Of a stretch of 7,601 nucleotides of DNA, positions 1 to 7,241 are shown one piece after another. The notes beneath the pieces are model-generated. The model was not told the origin of the DNA. It was given only the letters and a program-made list of their open reading frames with translations, and did not search any database. The stretch's first letter is position 1. Each line of letters starts with the position of its first letter. The stretch is from Promethearchaeota archaeon (GTDB lineage: Archaea > Asgardarchaeota > Lokiarchaeia > Sigyniarchaeales > SOKP01), in the NCBI GenBank assembly GCA_004524385.1, contig SDNM01000068.1, positions 1 through 7,601 of the forward strand. The letters are read 5' to 3'. The translations under genes and the position numbers were made by a program.

Positions 1-953
1 CCTGGAGGTCGACCATCCAAATGTCTTGAATAATTTTCAATTCCTTTGCAATACCCCATTTCTCTCATCATTTCTAAGTCAAATTTGACTCTCCTTTCAA
101 TACGTTGAGCTTCTGCATACTTTTTTTCATTTTTAAAGAATGTGATCTGTTTCTTTAATTCCACTTTTATTGATTCTAATGCTTTTATTTTATTTTCTTC
201 TGGAATAATAAAATGGGTAGCTGGAAAAATTCGACAATTGGGTAATTCTTTAAGAACTTGATTAGAAAGCGGATGTATTTCTTGAATTGATTCAATCTCT
301 TCTCCAAATAACGATATTCTTATAGCTGTATCTAAGTATGCTGGAAAAATATCAACAATATCTCCTTTCACTCTAACAACGCCCCTTTTAAATTCAATAT
401 TTTTTCGTTCGTAATTCATTTTGATTACGCTTTTTATTATATCAGATCTTTTAATAGATTGTCCTACTTCCAAATTCAAAGAAACAGCAACCCATTCATC
501 AGGATTTCCAATTCCATAAATGCATGAAACGGAAGCGACTATTATTACGTCTTCTCGAGTTTTTATCGCATGAGTAGATGCTAATCTTAATTTTTCAATT
601 TCCTCGTTCACGCTAAAATCTTTTTCAATATACAAACCAGTAATCGGCATATAAGCTTCAGGTTGATAATAATCATAATATGAGACGAAATAATGAACAG
701 CATTATGAGGAAAGAGTTCTTTAAGTTCATTATATAATTGTGCCGCTAAAGTTTTATTTGGAGCCATTACTAATGTAGGTTTCTGGACTTCTTGTATTAA
801 ATTAGCGATCGAAAAAGTTTTTCCTGTTCCGGTGGCACCTAATAATGTTTGAAAGCATTTACCATTTTTAATATTTTTAACAAGATTTTTAATTGCTTGA
901 GGTTGATCTCCTCGTGCCGTAAATTCAGACTCAATTTTGAATTTTTTACTCAT
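1..953 (-). CDS. uvrB: UvrABC excision nuclease subunit B, N-terminal half (runs off left edge)
   Basis: This is the damage-verifying, DNA-loading helicase subunit of UvrABC nucleotide excision repair, a cytosolic protein working with UvrA and UvrC. The window holds 317 complete codons plus two bases; bacterial UvrB is around 660-670 residues, so about half is present and helicase motifs IV-VI lie outside. Visible landmarks are the N-terminal RGDQPQAI motif (residues 14-21), Walker A GATGTGKT (39-46), the aromatic damage-probing hairpin SYYDYYQPEAY (91-101, with Tyr92/93/95/96 at the positions known from bacterial UvrB), IEKD (109-112), SVSCIYG (141-147) and ENYSRH...GRPPG near the cut edge. 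ATG at 953 is the first in-frame start; no earlier ATG precedes the upstream in-frame stop, and the N-terminus aligns with the family. It lies 126 bp downstream of aglB on the same strand, with its own TATA-like sequence. UvrB is typically bacterial and patchy in archaea, so ancient transfer is the usual explanation (inference). Confidence 0.96.
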   Translation of the reverse strand, partial: MSKKFKIESEFTARGDQPQAIKNLVKNIKNGKCFQTLLGATGTGKTFSIANLIQEVQKPTLVMAPNKTLAAQLYNELKELFPHNAVHYFVSYYDYYQPEAYMPITGLYIEKDFSVNEEIEKLRLASTHAIKTREDVIIVASVSCIYGIGNPDEWVAVSLNLEVGQSIKRSDIIKSVIKMNYERKNIEFKRGVVRVKGDIVDIFPAYLDTAIRISLFGEEIESIQEIHPLSNQVLKELPNCRIFPATHFIIPEENKIKALESIKVELKKQITFFKNEKKYAEAQRIERRVKFDLEMMREMGYCKGIENYSRHLDGRPP

Positions 954-984
954 ATGAATTGAATATTGCTCTAATGAAAGATTT

Positions 985-1006
985 AAGATTTAAATATATA
1001 TAAACG
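985..1006 (-). promoter_or_regulatory. Candidate TATA box for uvrB
   Basis: On the minus strand the sequence reads TTTATATATATTTAAATC, centred about 44 bases upstream of the uvrB ATG. An archaeal TATA box sits about 25-30 bases before the transcription start, which would leave a short leader of roughly 15-20 bases. No strong Shine-Dalgarno is present in that leader; the best match is a weak GAG. In such AT-rich DNA chance matches are common, so this is a candidate only. If real, uvrB is transcribed independently of aglB. Confidence 0.4.
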
Positions 1007-1079
1007 ATTAGACTAAACTATTTTAATGAACAATGGCTTAAGATTTTTATGATGTTAAGGAAAAATTAATTTCTATAAT

Positions 1080-4000
1080 TTAATCTATATCTAAAATTTT
1101 TATATCTTCGGCGCCTTCTTTCGTGCGAACTAAAACTTCTAATTTATGAATTGTAGTAAGTTTTGGAATTCCTAATTCAATTGATAATGTGTTATTAACA
1201 TATGACATAGCAATCGTTAATGTAACTGAATCTGTGGGTTCTAGATCTAATGATTCTCCTACTCCTAAGCTGAAATCGTCGATATTGAAATAGGTGCCAT
1301 TAATGTAAACTGAATCTATGTTCAGATCTCGAGTGCCACCATTAGTGGTTTTTATTACCAAATCTCCTAAAAGATCTGCTGACGAATCAGCTGAACTTAT
1401 TGTAATATTGTAGAGATTGCTATTAACGATAGCATCAAATGTATGGACTGCTTCTGCAGTCGTGTTTGTTGCTACTCTTATTCTAACTTCATTTGATTGA
1501 TTTATTTTTAAATCCTTAATGTCAAAAGAGAGTAATGCGCATTCTTGTACTTCTAAGCTGTCGTCTCCATAAAGAAAATTAACATCGTTAACAACTGAAA
1601 TAGGTGTTGTTCCATTAAGACTCACATTAATTAAAGTGATAGGCTCATCTCCAGTATTTTTTATTAATAATCTACCAGTCTCATTAGCGGCAATATAAGA
1701 TGTGGTTAAACCATCGATTTTATCAATAATTGTAATGTTAGCCTCGTTCTTAATTGCATGAAATACACCGATATCTGAAGCTACTGGGTTATCTAGTTCA
1801 TATCCTTTAGCCGAAACAGCAATAATTAATTCATCATTTAAATTTATGTCAGGTAATATTGACTCAATATCTGAAGGTTCTATTATAATGGTGTTTTCAT
1901 CGTTTGGATTCAATATTAAATCGTGATTAATAGTATCAATCTTGTCAGAATCGATAGCATTTGCAGTTGTTAAAGCAAAAGTAGTTCCATTTCTAACAGA
2001 ATCCGCTTTAGCAACATAAACGGAATCTAATCCCAAAACTTTACTTCCGCTATTTTTCACACGAATTTTAATGTTTCCGTCAGTGTAGGCATAAGTATCT
2101 ATGTTATTATAATCAATTGGTATGTGATAATTATAAGTATTTTGTCTGTTTACTGCTAAAAGTTCAGGTGAAAGTGTTCTTTCATCATTAAGTATCGAAA
2201 GTTGGTAGTTTTTAGTATTATAGGACAACAGGGTTTCATCTTTTACACCTTGTGAAGTATTTACTCCAACTAAATTACCTGTTATACCTGAAAGTAGAGG
2301 GTTAAATTCCCCGTTAACATTTTCTATATAGGCTTTCGCTTTTTCTCCTGACCTCAATACCGAGGATCCACTTAAATAACTTGTGGCGTTATATGCGTTT
2401 GTTTCATTATTAATATAAAATTTATCTAAATTAACAGTATCAATTCCAACGTTTTCCACTTCAAGAAAAACATCAGCCAATTCGCCTTTTTGCTCAATTT
2501 TACTATTCTCTCGATTAATTTTTATTTTTCCTGGTTCAGCTTCAGTAACAAAGAAATTATTTGTGTTTTCATAAAAATTATATTTAGTTCCCCCCAACGC
2601 ATCAGCTTCAGCAGAAACAGTTATATTTACTACATCATCCTTTTTATAAGGAATATTTAAATCGACCCAAACTATATCTTCCTCATTAGTATTCAATATT
2701 TTATTATTATTTGATCGCCCCATTGTAAAATTATAATCAATATTGTTTATTTTTACATTTGTAATTGTTAAATCTCTCGTTCCTGTGTTTTTTAAACTAA
2801 ATGTAGAGCTCCCGATATTAAATACTTTAGGATTAATTATTGAAAAGCTAGAATCCAAGGCTGTATAGTCGACTTGAAATAATTTAACCATTCCATTTTG
2901 AGAGAAATATGCTGGTTTAAATACTTTAAAGTCATACAGTCCATTAGTAGGGATGTGATCTTTCCATTCATTTCCATTATCGTCTTCTCTCGCTTTAATA
3001 TTGTACGATGGGTTTCCACCAATTTGAGAAGCATAATACCATTTTAAATAATCATTATTAGGATTAACCCCTGAGGGACTTGTAGGCTCACCATAAAACA
3101 TTAACCTAACTAATTGACTTTGAAACCAGGCATCTTCATATTTACCACTTGTTTCATTGATATAATCACTTTCAAGAAAAACGCTATCTTCAGCCCAATT
3201 ATCTTCTTCAAATCCCCAATTTTCAAATTTTGCATAATTGTCATTACAAATTCTCAACATCCAAGGCCATTTACCCTCATCGCCTCCCATTCCAGTAATT
3301 AAAAATCCAAAATACACTAAGACATAATCAGCTTTTAATTCTCTAAATATTTTAGCACTATATATTTCATTCGTTTGCATAAATGCCATTCCTGTCATTC
3401 CTATTCTCTCGCCACCATGTGTGTTGTTATCATTAACTGTAGTTACATTTCCAACGGGAGTGAGCCAATAGCCATAATCCCACCAACTCACAACAACATC
3501 GGTTCCAGCGATATTATTTTTCATCCAAGTCAATGCATCTTCCCAATCATGAAATTGTCCTCCAGCTACCATTTGGCTGTAAGATAATTGATTAATCGAA
3601 ATATCAGTTGCATGAAAAACTTGAGCTATGCATAAAAATCCAACCAAAGCATAAACCGCAAACACTTCTGATCTCCCAACAGGTCTTCTTATTTGTCTTC
3701 TCCGTTTCCTGCTCACGCTAAGCCTTCTTTCTCCAACAAAACCACCATAGATTTTCAAAACGTTTACTAACCCATAAGCACCCATTAATGATGCCGCAGG
3801 TGCAAATAATAAAATAATTCGAATCATACTTCCAGTAAAATAAAATATTGTTAATAGAAATGTCATTAAAAATATATCCGCAACATTTAACCTCTTAAAA
3901 CAAAAAAATATTCCAAGAGATAAAAGGAGCATTGGAATTAAAGTATTATAATAAAAAATGGACCAAGCACTTGGCATATGTTCTGCAACTGAAGCTACAA

Positions 4001-5072
4001 GATGCATTTGATCACGTAATAAAGGACTAAGAACACTATTTAATCTGTTTCCAATGCCCAGAGGAATTAATTTTGGGTTAATCCATAGGATTATTGCAAT
4101 AATAATTACAAGAGGAATGGCTAACCATTTAATTGAATTTAAAAAGATATTATAAAATCTAGGATAATTATTCTTTTTTGAGTGAATCAAATGAAATAGT
4201 ATCAAAATTAATGAAAAATAAAATATCCCTCCATAGGATAAACTAGTAAAGAAGTCGCTAGATTTAAAACCAAAAGATAAAGAATGGATAATAAAACCTA
4301 TCCCTATGGTTCCACTATTAGCAATTAAGAGATTCTCATCATATTTATTTAATAAAATCATAGAAGTACTTACAATTGGTATAATAAAGAACACAAATTT
4401 AAAGCCACCCCAACTTAAGGATAAATAACCTAAGAAAAGACCTGCCATTATCGAATGCGTAAATTTGCCTGTTTTAACTGCTTTTAAGAAAAATAAAAAT
4501 GTCATGAGGGTCGCAAACACGCCTATGGTTTCATTATCGAAAAAACCAGCCATTGTACGCTGCATATGTCCAGTATTGAATGCTAAGAAAAATGCTGCAA
4601 TTAAACCACATTCCCGATTATAAATCTCTTTTCCGAGAAGGTAACAAGCAAAAACAGTCATTCCACCCATAAAAGCGGGAAAGTAATAACAGACATCATA
4701 TATGGAAACTGGGATTCCGATAAAATTCAAAATCATCCATATAACAACCGCCGTAAAGGGTAAACCCGGTCTTGTCTTTGCTCGTTGATAACCCTCAGGA
4801 TACCAGCTCTTTTTATCTACCCAATGAAAGTACTCGTAAAGGGAGTGCTCGCTGAGATATTTAGCATGGTAATATTGCATCCATGGATCAAATGCTTTAA
4901 TTAATGTTGGTCCTCTAAGAACGGGCGTCAGCCTTATCATTATCGCTAAAATTACGATTAATGAAATCGCTAAAAAAAAGACAATATTTTGCTTTTTTGC
5001 ACCCACAACAGAACTGCGAATCCGGTCTTTAAAACCTCTTAGTGAGTTGCCAATCCTACGTATAACAGGCAT
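1080..5072 (-). CDS. aglB: Dolichyl-phosphooligosaccharide-protein glycotransferase (AglB/STT3, GT66) with long C-terminal repeat extension
   Basis: This is the single-subunit oligosaccharyltransferase that moves a lipid-linked glycan onto Asn of N-X-S/T sequons on the outer face of the membrane. The 1330-residue protein has a positively charged N-terminus, a first membrane segment at about 29-47, then about 12 more hydrophobic segments up to about 490. Catalytic and binding motifs are FDPW (61-64, first metal-binding Asp), FFDNE (177-181, second acidic motif), SVAEH (361-365, the TIXE/SVSE external-loop motif), Arg418 in YFTGSMIR, WWDYG (530-534, sequon Ser/Thr binding), DNNTH (548-552) and DEGKWPWMLRI (598-608, fitting the DK pattern D-x2-K-x3-M-x2-I). 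From about 741 to the end there are no membrane segments, only Asn/Ser/Thr-rich beta-type sequence with repeating cores. Archaeal AglB proteins usually have about 800-1000 residues, so this one is long. The start is firm: an in-frame TAA lies one codon upstream of the ATG. All catalytic residues look intact. Confidence 0.96.
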   Translation of the reverse strand: MPVIRRIGNSLRGFKDRIRSSVVGAKKQNIVFFLAISLIVILAIMIRLTPVLRGPTLIKAFDPWMQYYHAKYLSEHSLYEYFHWVDKKSWYPEGYQRAKTRPGLPFTAVVIWMILNFIGIPVSIYDVCYYFPAFMGGMTVFACYLLGKEIYNRECGLIAAFFLAFNTGHMQRTMAGFFDNETIGVFATLMTFLFFLKAVKTGKFTHSIMAGLFLGYLSLSWGGFKFVFFIIPIVSTSMILLNKYDENLLIANSGTIGIGFIIHSLSFGFKSSDFFTSLSYGGIFYFSLILILFHLIHSKKNNYPRFYNIFLNSIKWLAIPLVIIIAIILWINPKLIPLGIGNRLNSVLSPLLRDQMHLVASVAEHMPSAWSIFYYNTLIPMLLLSLGIFFCFKRLNVADIFLMTFLLTIFYFTGSMIRIILLFAPAASLMGAYGLVNVLKIYGGFVGERRLSVSRKRRRQIRRPVGRSEVFAVYALVGFLCIAQVFHATDISINQLSYSQMVAGGQFHDWEDALTWMKNNIAGTDVVVSWWDYGYWLTPVGNVTTVNDNNTHGGERIGMTGMAFMQTNEIYSAKIFRELKADYVLVYFGFLITGMGGDEGKWPWMLRICNDNYAKFENWGFEEDNWAEDSVFLESDYINETSGKYEDAWFQSQLVRLMFYGEPTSPSGVNPNNDYLKWYYASQIGGNPSYNIKAREDDNGNEWKDHIPTNGLYDFKVFKPAYFSQNGMVKLFQVDYTALDSSFSIINPKVFNIGSSTFSLKNTGTRDLTITNVKINNIDYNFTMGRSNNNKILNTNEEDIVWVDLNIPYKKDDVVNITVSAEADALGGTKYNFYENTNNFFVTEAEPGKIKINRENSKIEQKGELADVFLEVENVGIDTVNLDKFYINNETNAYNATSYLSGSSVLRSGEKAKAYIENVNGEFNPLLSGITGNLVGVNTSQGVKDETLLSYNTKNYQLSILNDERTLSPELLAVNRQNTYNYHIPIDYNNIDTYAYTDGNIKIRVKNSGSKVLGLDSVYVAKADSVRNGTTFALTTANAIDSDKIDTINHDLILNPNDENTIIIEPSDIESILPDINLNDELIIAVSAKGYELDNPVASDIGVFHAIKNEANITIIDKIDGLTTSYIAANETGRLLIKNTGDEPITLINVSLNGTTPISVVNDVNFLYGDDSLEVQECALLSFDIKDLKINQSNEVRIRVATNTTAEAVHTFDAIVNSNLYNITISSADSSADLLGDLVIKTTNGGTRDLNIDSVYINGTYFNIDDFSLGVGESLDLEPTDSVTLTIAMSYVNNTLSIELGIPKLTTIHKLEVLVRTKEGAEDIKILDID
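1083..2852 (-). repeat. Protein-level beta-sandwich-like repeats in the AglB C-terminus
   Basis: Residues 741-1330 of AglB contain about five degenerate copies of a unit whose core is hydrophobic-K/E-N-x-G-x2-x-L-x-I-x2-V-x-I-N. Cores begin near residue 759 (SLKNTGTRDLTITNVKIN), 871 (EVENVGIDTVNLDKFYIN), 1004 (RVKNSGSKVLGLDSVYV), 1136 (LIKNTGDEPITLINVSLN) and 1239 (VIKTTNGGTRDLNIDSVYIN), spaced about 100-135 residues apart. This pattern resembles CARDB/Ig-like domains of archaeal surface proteins. The fold assignment is inferred from the motif, not demonstrated. The segment should lie outside the cell, following the catalytic soluble domain. Confidence 0.65.
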
Positions 5073-5349
5073 CCATTATCTTATTCTTATTTAGTATGAA
5101 AATCTAATAAAATCTATTTAGATTATAAAAAATACTAAATCATATAAAATTTTTCATTATAGAAGTGTAAATATATGGAAATACGCATTTATTTGTTTAA
5201 ATTAATTTAAATTTATCTACGTTAAAATGATAACGAGAGATAATAACATTGATAATTTTTTGAATATTTTAATTCATGTTATAATATTTTATTATCATGT
5301 TTCTTTACGATTTAGAATTGAAATATATAATATATTGATTGGAAATTAG
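5073..5349. promoter_or_regulatory. Divergent intergenic region between aglB and truA
   Basis: This 277-bp, very AT-rich gap separates two divergently transcribed genes and must carry both 5' regions. For aglB, the minus strand has TTTTTATAATCTAAATA (about 5115-5131), some 45-55 bases before the ATG. For truA, the plus strand has AAATATATAATATATT (5321-5336), centred about 22 bases before the ATG, which would suit a leaderless or nearly leaderless transcript. A perfect short inverted repeat, AATCTA-TT-TAGATT, lies at 5111-5124, overlapping the aglB TATA candidate, with a further AATCTA at 5101-5106. No strong Shine-Dalgarno precedes either gene. I see no RNA gene or credible small protein in the gap. 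Confidence 0.45.
5321..5336 (+). promoter_or_regulatory. Candidate TATA box for truA
   Basis: The stretch AAATATATAATATATT lies 13-28 bases before the truA ATG. At that distance transcription would begin at or next to the start codon, and the only ribosome-binding-like element is a weak GGAAA at 5341-5345. A leaderless message, common in archaea, is the simplest reading. The call is uncertain because the whole gap is rich in A and T. Confidence 0.35.
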
Positions 5350-6198
5350 ATGGAAAGCAGAAGGTATCTCTTAAAATTTTATTATATAGGAAGGAAAAAA
5401 TTTCATGGTTCACAAAGACAAAAAAATCTTTTAACTATTGAAGAATGTTTAATTAACGCTTTAAATGAAAAAAAATACATAAAAGATGTTAAAACTTCTG
5501 GATTTGAAGTAGCAAGTAGAACAGATCGATTTGTTTCCGCCCGAGCTGCTGCTTTTTCGTTCATAACTACAAAAAAACCCATATTAATGGAAATAAATTC
5601 GGAATTGCCGAAGGAAATAGGAATATGGGCTTGTTCAAAAGTTAAAATAGATTTTTTATCGAGATTTAATGCTATATATCGCCATTACAAATATATAATT
5701 CCTGAGCCTCTTGATAATATACAAAAGAATAGTAAAGTTTTTGATTTGAATCTTATTCGAAAAGCTTGTAAACAATTAGAGGGAAAACATGATTTTATAA
5801 ATTTTTCTAAACCAGGGAAAGAGGAGGAAAAAACAGTAAGAGATATGGATTCTGTTAAAGTTTCTATTAATAATGACTTTTTAGTCTTTGATTTTAAGAG
5901 TAGGGCTTTTTTAAGACAACAAATTCGGAGAATGGTTAAAAAAATTTTAGAACTAGGGAAAGGTGAAATAGAATATGATGATTTTCTAAAATTATTTGAT
6001 GTATCAAAACAATTTTTATATCAGCCAGCCGATCCTTCAGGTTTAATTTTATGGGATATTAAATTTGATGATAATATTAAATTTGAAGTAGATATAAAAT
6101 CTAAAAAAAGAATGGAAACCTATTTTCTAAATCAAGAATTAAAATTCGGCTTAAAAAAGCAATTATTCAGAATTTTGCAGGGTGACGATTTTAGCTAA
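5350..6198 (+). CDS. truA: tRNA pseudouridine synthase A (TruA/Pus3 family)
   Basis: TruA isomerises uridine to pseudouridine at positions 38-40 of the tRNA anticodon stem-loop, in the cytosol. The 282-residue product shows FHGSQRQ (18-24), the catalytic motif ASRTDRFVSA (55-64) with nucleophile Asp59, YRHYKY (110-115) carrying the conserved Tyr that stacks on the target base, GKHDFINFSK (145-154), AFLRQQIRRMV (186-196), and a C-terminal YQPADPSGLILWDIKF (224-239). Length is close to the usual 250-280. About 40 lysine-rich residues follow the last conserved motif and form a lineage-specific tail. The start is fixed by an in-frame TAG directly abutting the ATG. The gene converges on rfcS: its last 11 codons and stop overlap the rfcS 3' end by 36 bp. 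Archaeal members are the counterparts of eukaryotic Pus3 as much as of bacterial TruA, so the symbol denotes the family. Confidence 0.95.
   Translation: MESRRYLLKFYYIGRKKFHGSQRQKNLLTIEECLINALNEKKYIKDVKTSGFEVASRTDRFVSARAAAFSFITTKKPILMEINSELPKEIGIWACSKVKIDFLSRFNAIYRHYKYIIPEPLDNIQKNSKVFDLNLIRKACKQLEGKHDFINFSKPGKEEEKTVRDMDSVKVSINNDFLVFDFKSRAFLRQQIRRMVKKILELGKGEIEYDDFLKLFDVSKQFLYQPADPSGLILWDIKFDDNIKFEVDIKSKKRMETYFLNQELKFGLKKQLFRILQGDDFS
6151..6160 (-). terminator. Candidate oligo-T terminator of rfcS
   Basis: On the minus strand, starting 3 bases after the rfcS stop codon, the sequence reads GCTTTTTTAA, a run of six T. Together with the next bases it forms the small inverted repeat GCTT-TTTT-AAGC. 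Archaeal transcription commonly ends at oligo-T tracts without a stable hairpin. It lies inside the truA coding sequence, where it encodes a Leu-Lys-Lys stretch, so it may simply be coding composition. Confidence 0.3.
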
Positions 6199-7134
6199 TA
6201 AAGCTTGCAATTGAATTTCTTCCGTTCCTCCTTGACTTAAACGGTATTCAAATTCTGCAAGTAATTTTGAGAGCTCGATTTTTAAATTTTCGGATATATT
6301 TAAATCATAAATCTCTCTATGTATATCTCTAATGATATTTCTACCTGAGATTCCATAATCTTTAATTAATTCATTCAATAGTTTAATTGATAATTGTAAT
6401 TGTCCTTCTAGAGCATTCTGAAGGATAATTTTAATTTTATCTGGTGGCACTTCACCAGCTACTCTAAATACGATCTCTTGGTCTATTTTTTTTGATATTG
6501 TTCCACATGATTGTAAATAATTTATGGCTCTTCTACAATCTCCGCGTGAAACATCCACTAAGGCATTTAAACCATTTGCAGCTAAATTTAGCTCCTCTTT
6601 TGAAGCAATTAGTTTAATTCTGTTTTTAATATCATCTTTATTTAAAGGAGAAAATCTAAACACAACGCATCTTGATTGAATCGGCGGGATTATTTTATTT
6701 GAATAATTACATATAAGAATCATTCTACAGTTTTTCGTATATTTTTCCATCGTTCTTCTTAATGCTTGTTGAGCTGGACCAGTCATATTATCTGCTTCAT
6801 CAAGAATTAATATTTTAAAGGGAATTTCTATTGGTGGTCTTGCTTTAGCAAAATCTTTAATATACGTTCTAATCACATCGATACCCCGGGCATCACTAGC
6901 ATTCAATTCTAAATAAGTATTGTTTAACGACATTTTCTTGCCATATAGATCTCTTACCATTGCTAAAGCAGAAGTTGTTTTTCCTGTTCCTGCTGGACCA
7001 GCAAAGATTAAATGAGGCATAGATTCATCTATGATAAATTGTTTTAAACGTTTTATAATGGCATTTTGGTTAACAACATCGTTTAAAGAACGCGGACGAT
7101 ACCGTTCGACCCAGGGACGATTTTCTACTGACAT
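6163..7134 (-). CDS. rfcS: Replication factor C small subunit (archaeal clamp loader)
   Basis: This is the AAA+ ATPase subunit of the clamp loader that, with RFC large subunit, opens and loads the PCNA ring onto primed DNA during replication and repair. The 323-residue length is normal for archaeal RfcS, and there is no intein. Motifs in order: WVERYRPRSL (8-17, RFC box), Walker A GPAGTGKTT (46-54), ELNASDARGID (76-86), Walker B LILDEADNMT (109-118), ALRRTME (124-130), sensor 1 CNYSNKIIPPIQSRC (142-156) containing the SRC arginine-finger motif (154-156), and the sensor 2 region SRGDCRRAINYLQ (196-208), followed by the helical collar domain. The ATG at 7134 gives the usual short lead before the RFC box. 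The gene is divergent from eno, with 107 bp between them, and overlaps truA tail-to-tail by 36 bp. All ATPase residues look intact. Confidence 0.97.
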   Translation of the reverse strand: MSVENRPWVERYRPRSLNDVVNQNAIIKRLKQFIIDESMPHLIFAGPAGTGKTTSALAMVRDLYGKKMSLNNTYLELNASDARGIDVIRTYIKDFAKARPPIEIPFKILILDEADNMTGPAQQALRRTMEKYTKNCRMILICNYSNKIIPPIQSRCVVFRFSPLNKDDIKNRIKLIASKEELNLAANGLNALVDVSRGDCRRAINYLQSCGTISKKIDQEIVFRVAGEVPPDKIKIILQNALEGQLQLSIKLLNELIKDYGISGRNIIRDIHREIYDLNISENLKIELSKLLAEFEYRLSQGGTEEIQLQALLAKIVTLQNSE

Positions 7135-7241
7135 TAAAACTCTTAAAAAAATATAATAATTTAATAAAAGAAAATATTTAGATTAAATTTTCTTAATTCT
7201 TAATTAATAAATATTATTAAAAAAAAAGAGAGTAAATATTT
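7135..7241. promoter_or_regulatory. Divergent promoter region between rfcS and eno
   Basis: This 107-bp gap is almost entirely A and T and separates two divergent genes, so it should hold both promoters. On the minus strand ATTATTATATTTTTT lies about 12-27 bases before the rfcS ATG, suggesting a very short leader. On the plus strand TTAATTAATAAATATTATT (7200-7218) lies about 24-42 bases before the eno ATG. GAGAG at 7228-7232, nine bases before the eno start, is a plausible weak Shine-Dalgarno. Exact transcription starts cannot be fixed from sequence this AT-rich. Confidence 0.45.

Noticed and set aside
1060..1079. Oligo-T stretch (five T on the minus strand) after the aglB stop as a terminator.
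   Set aside because: A run of five T is expected by chance in this composition, and there is no supporting hairpin.
1083..2852. Apparent enrichment of N-X-S/T sequons (15 counted) in the AglB C-terminal extension, hinting at self-glycosylation.
   Set aside because: The segment holds about 70 Asn and 97 Ser/Thr in 590 residues, so chance alone gives about 11-12 sequons; the excess is too small to claim.
2837..3587. Three short open frames inside aglB (2837-3034 minus, 3114-3302 plus, 3375-3587 plus).
   Set aside because: They lie wholly inside the conserved aglB coding sequence in other frames and have no recognisable motifs; they are shadows.
5056..5076. An out-of-frame ATG four bases before the aglB start opening a six-codon frame that overlaps the gene.
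   Set aside because: Such ATGs arise easily in ATGGATG contexts; nothing shows it is translated or regulatory.
5297..5338. Tiny open frame (13 codons) just upstream of truA.
   Set aside because: It overlaps the candidate truA TATA box, has no ribosome-binding site and is too short to separate from chance.
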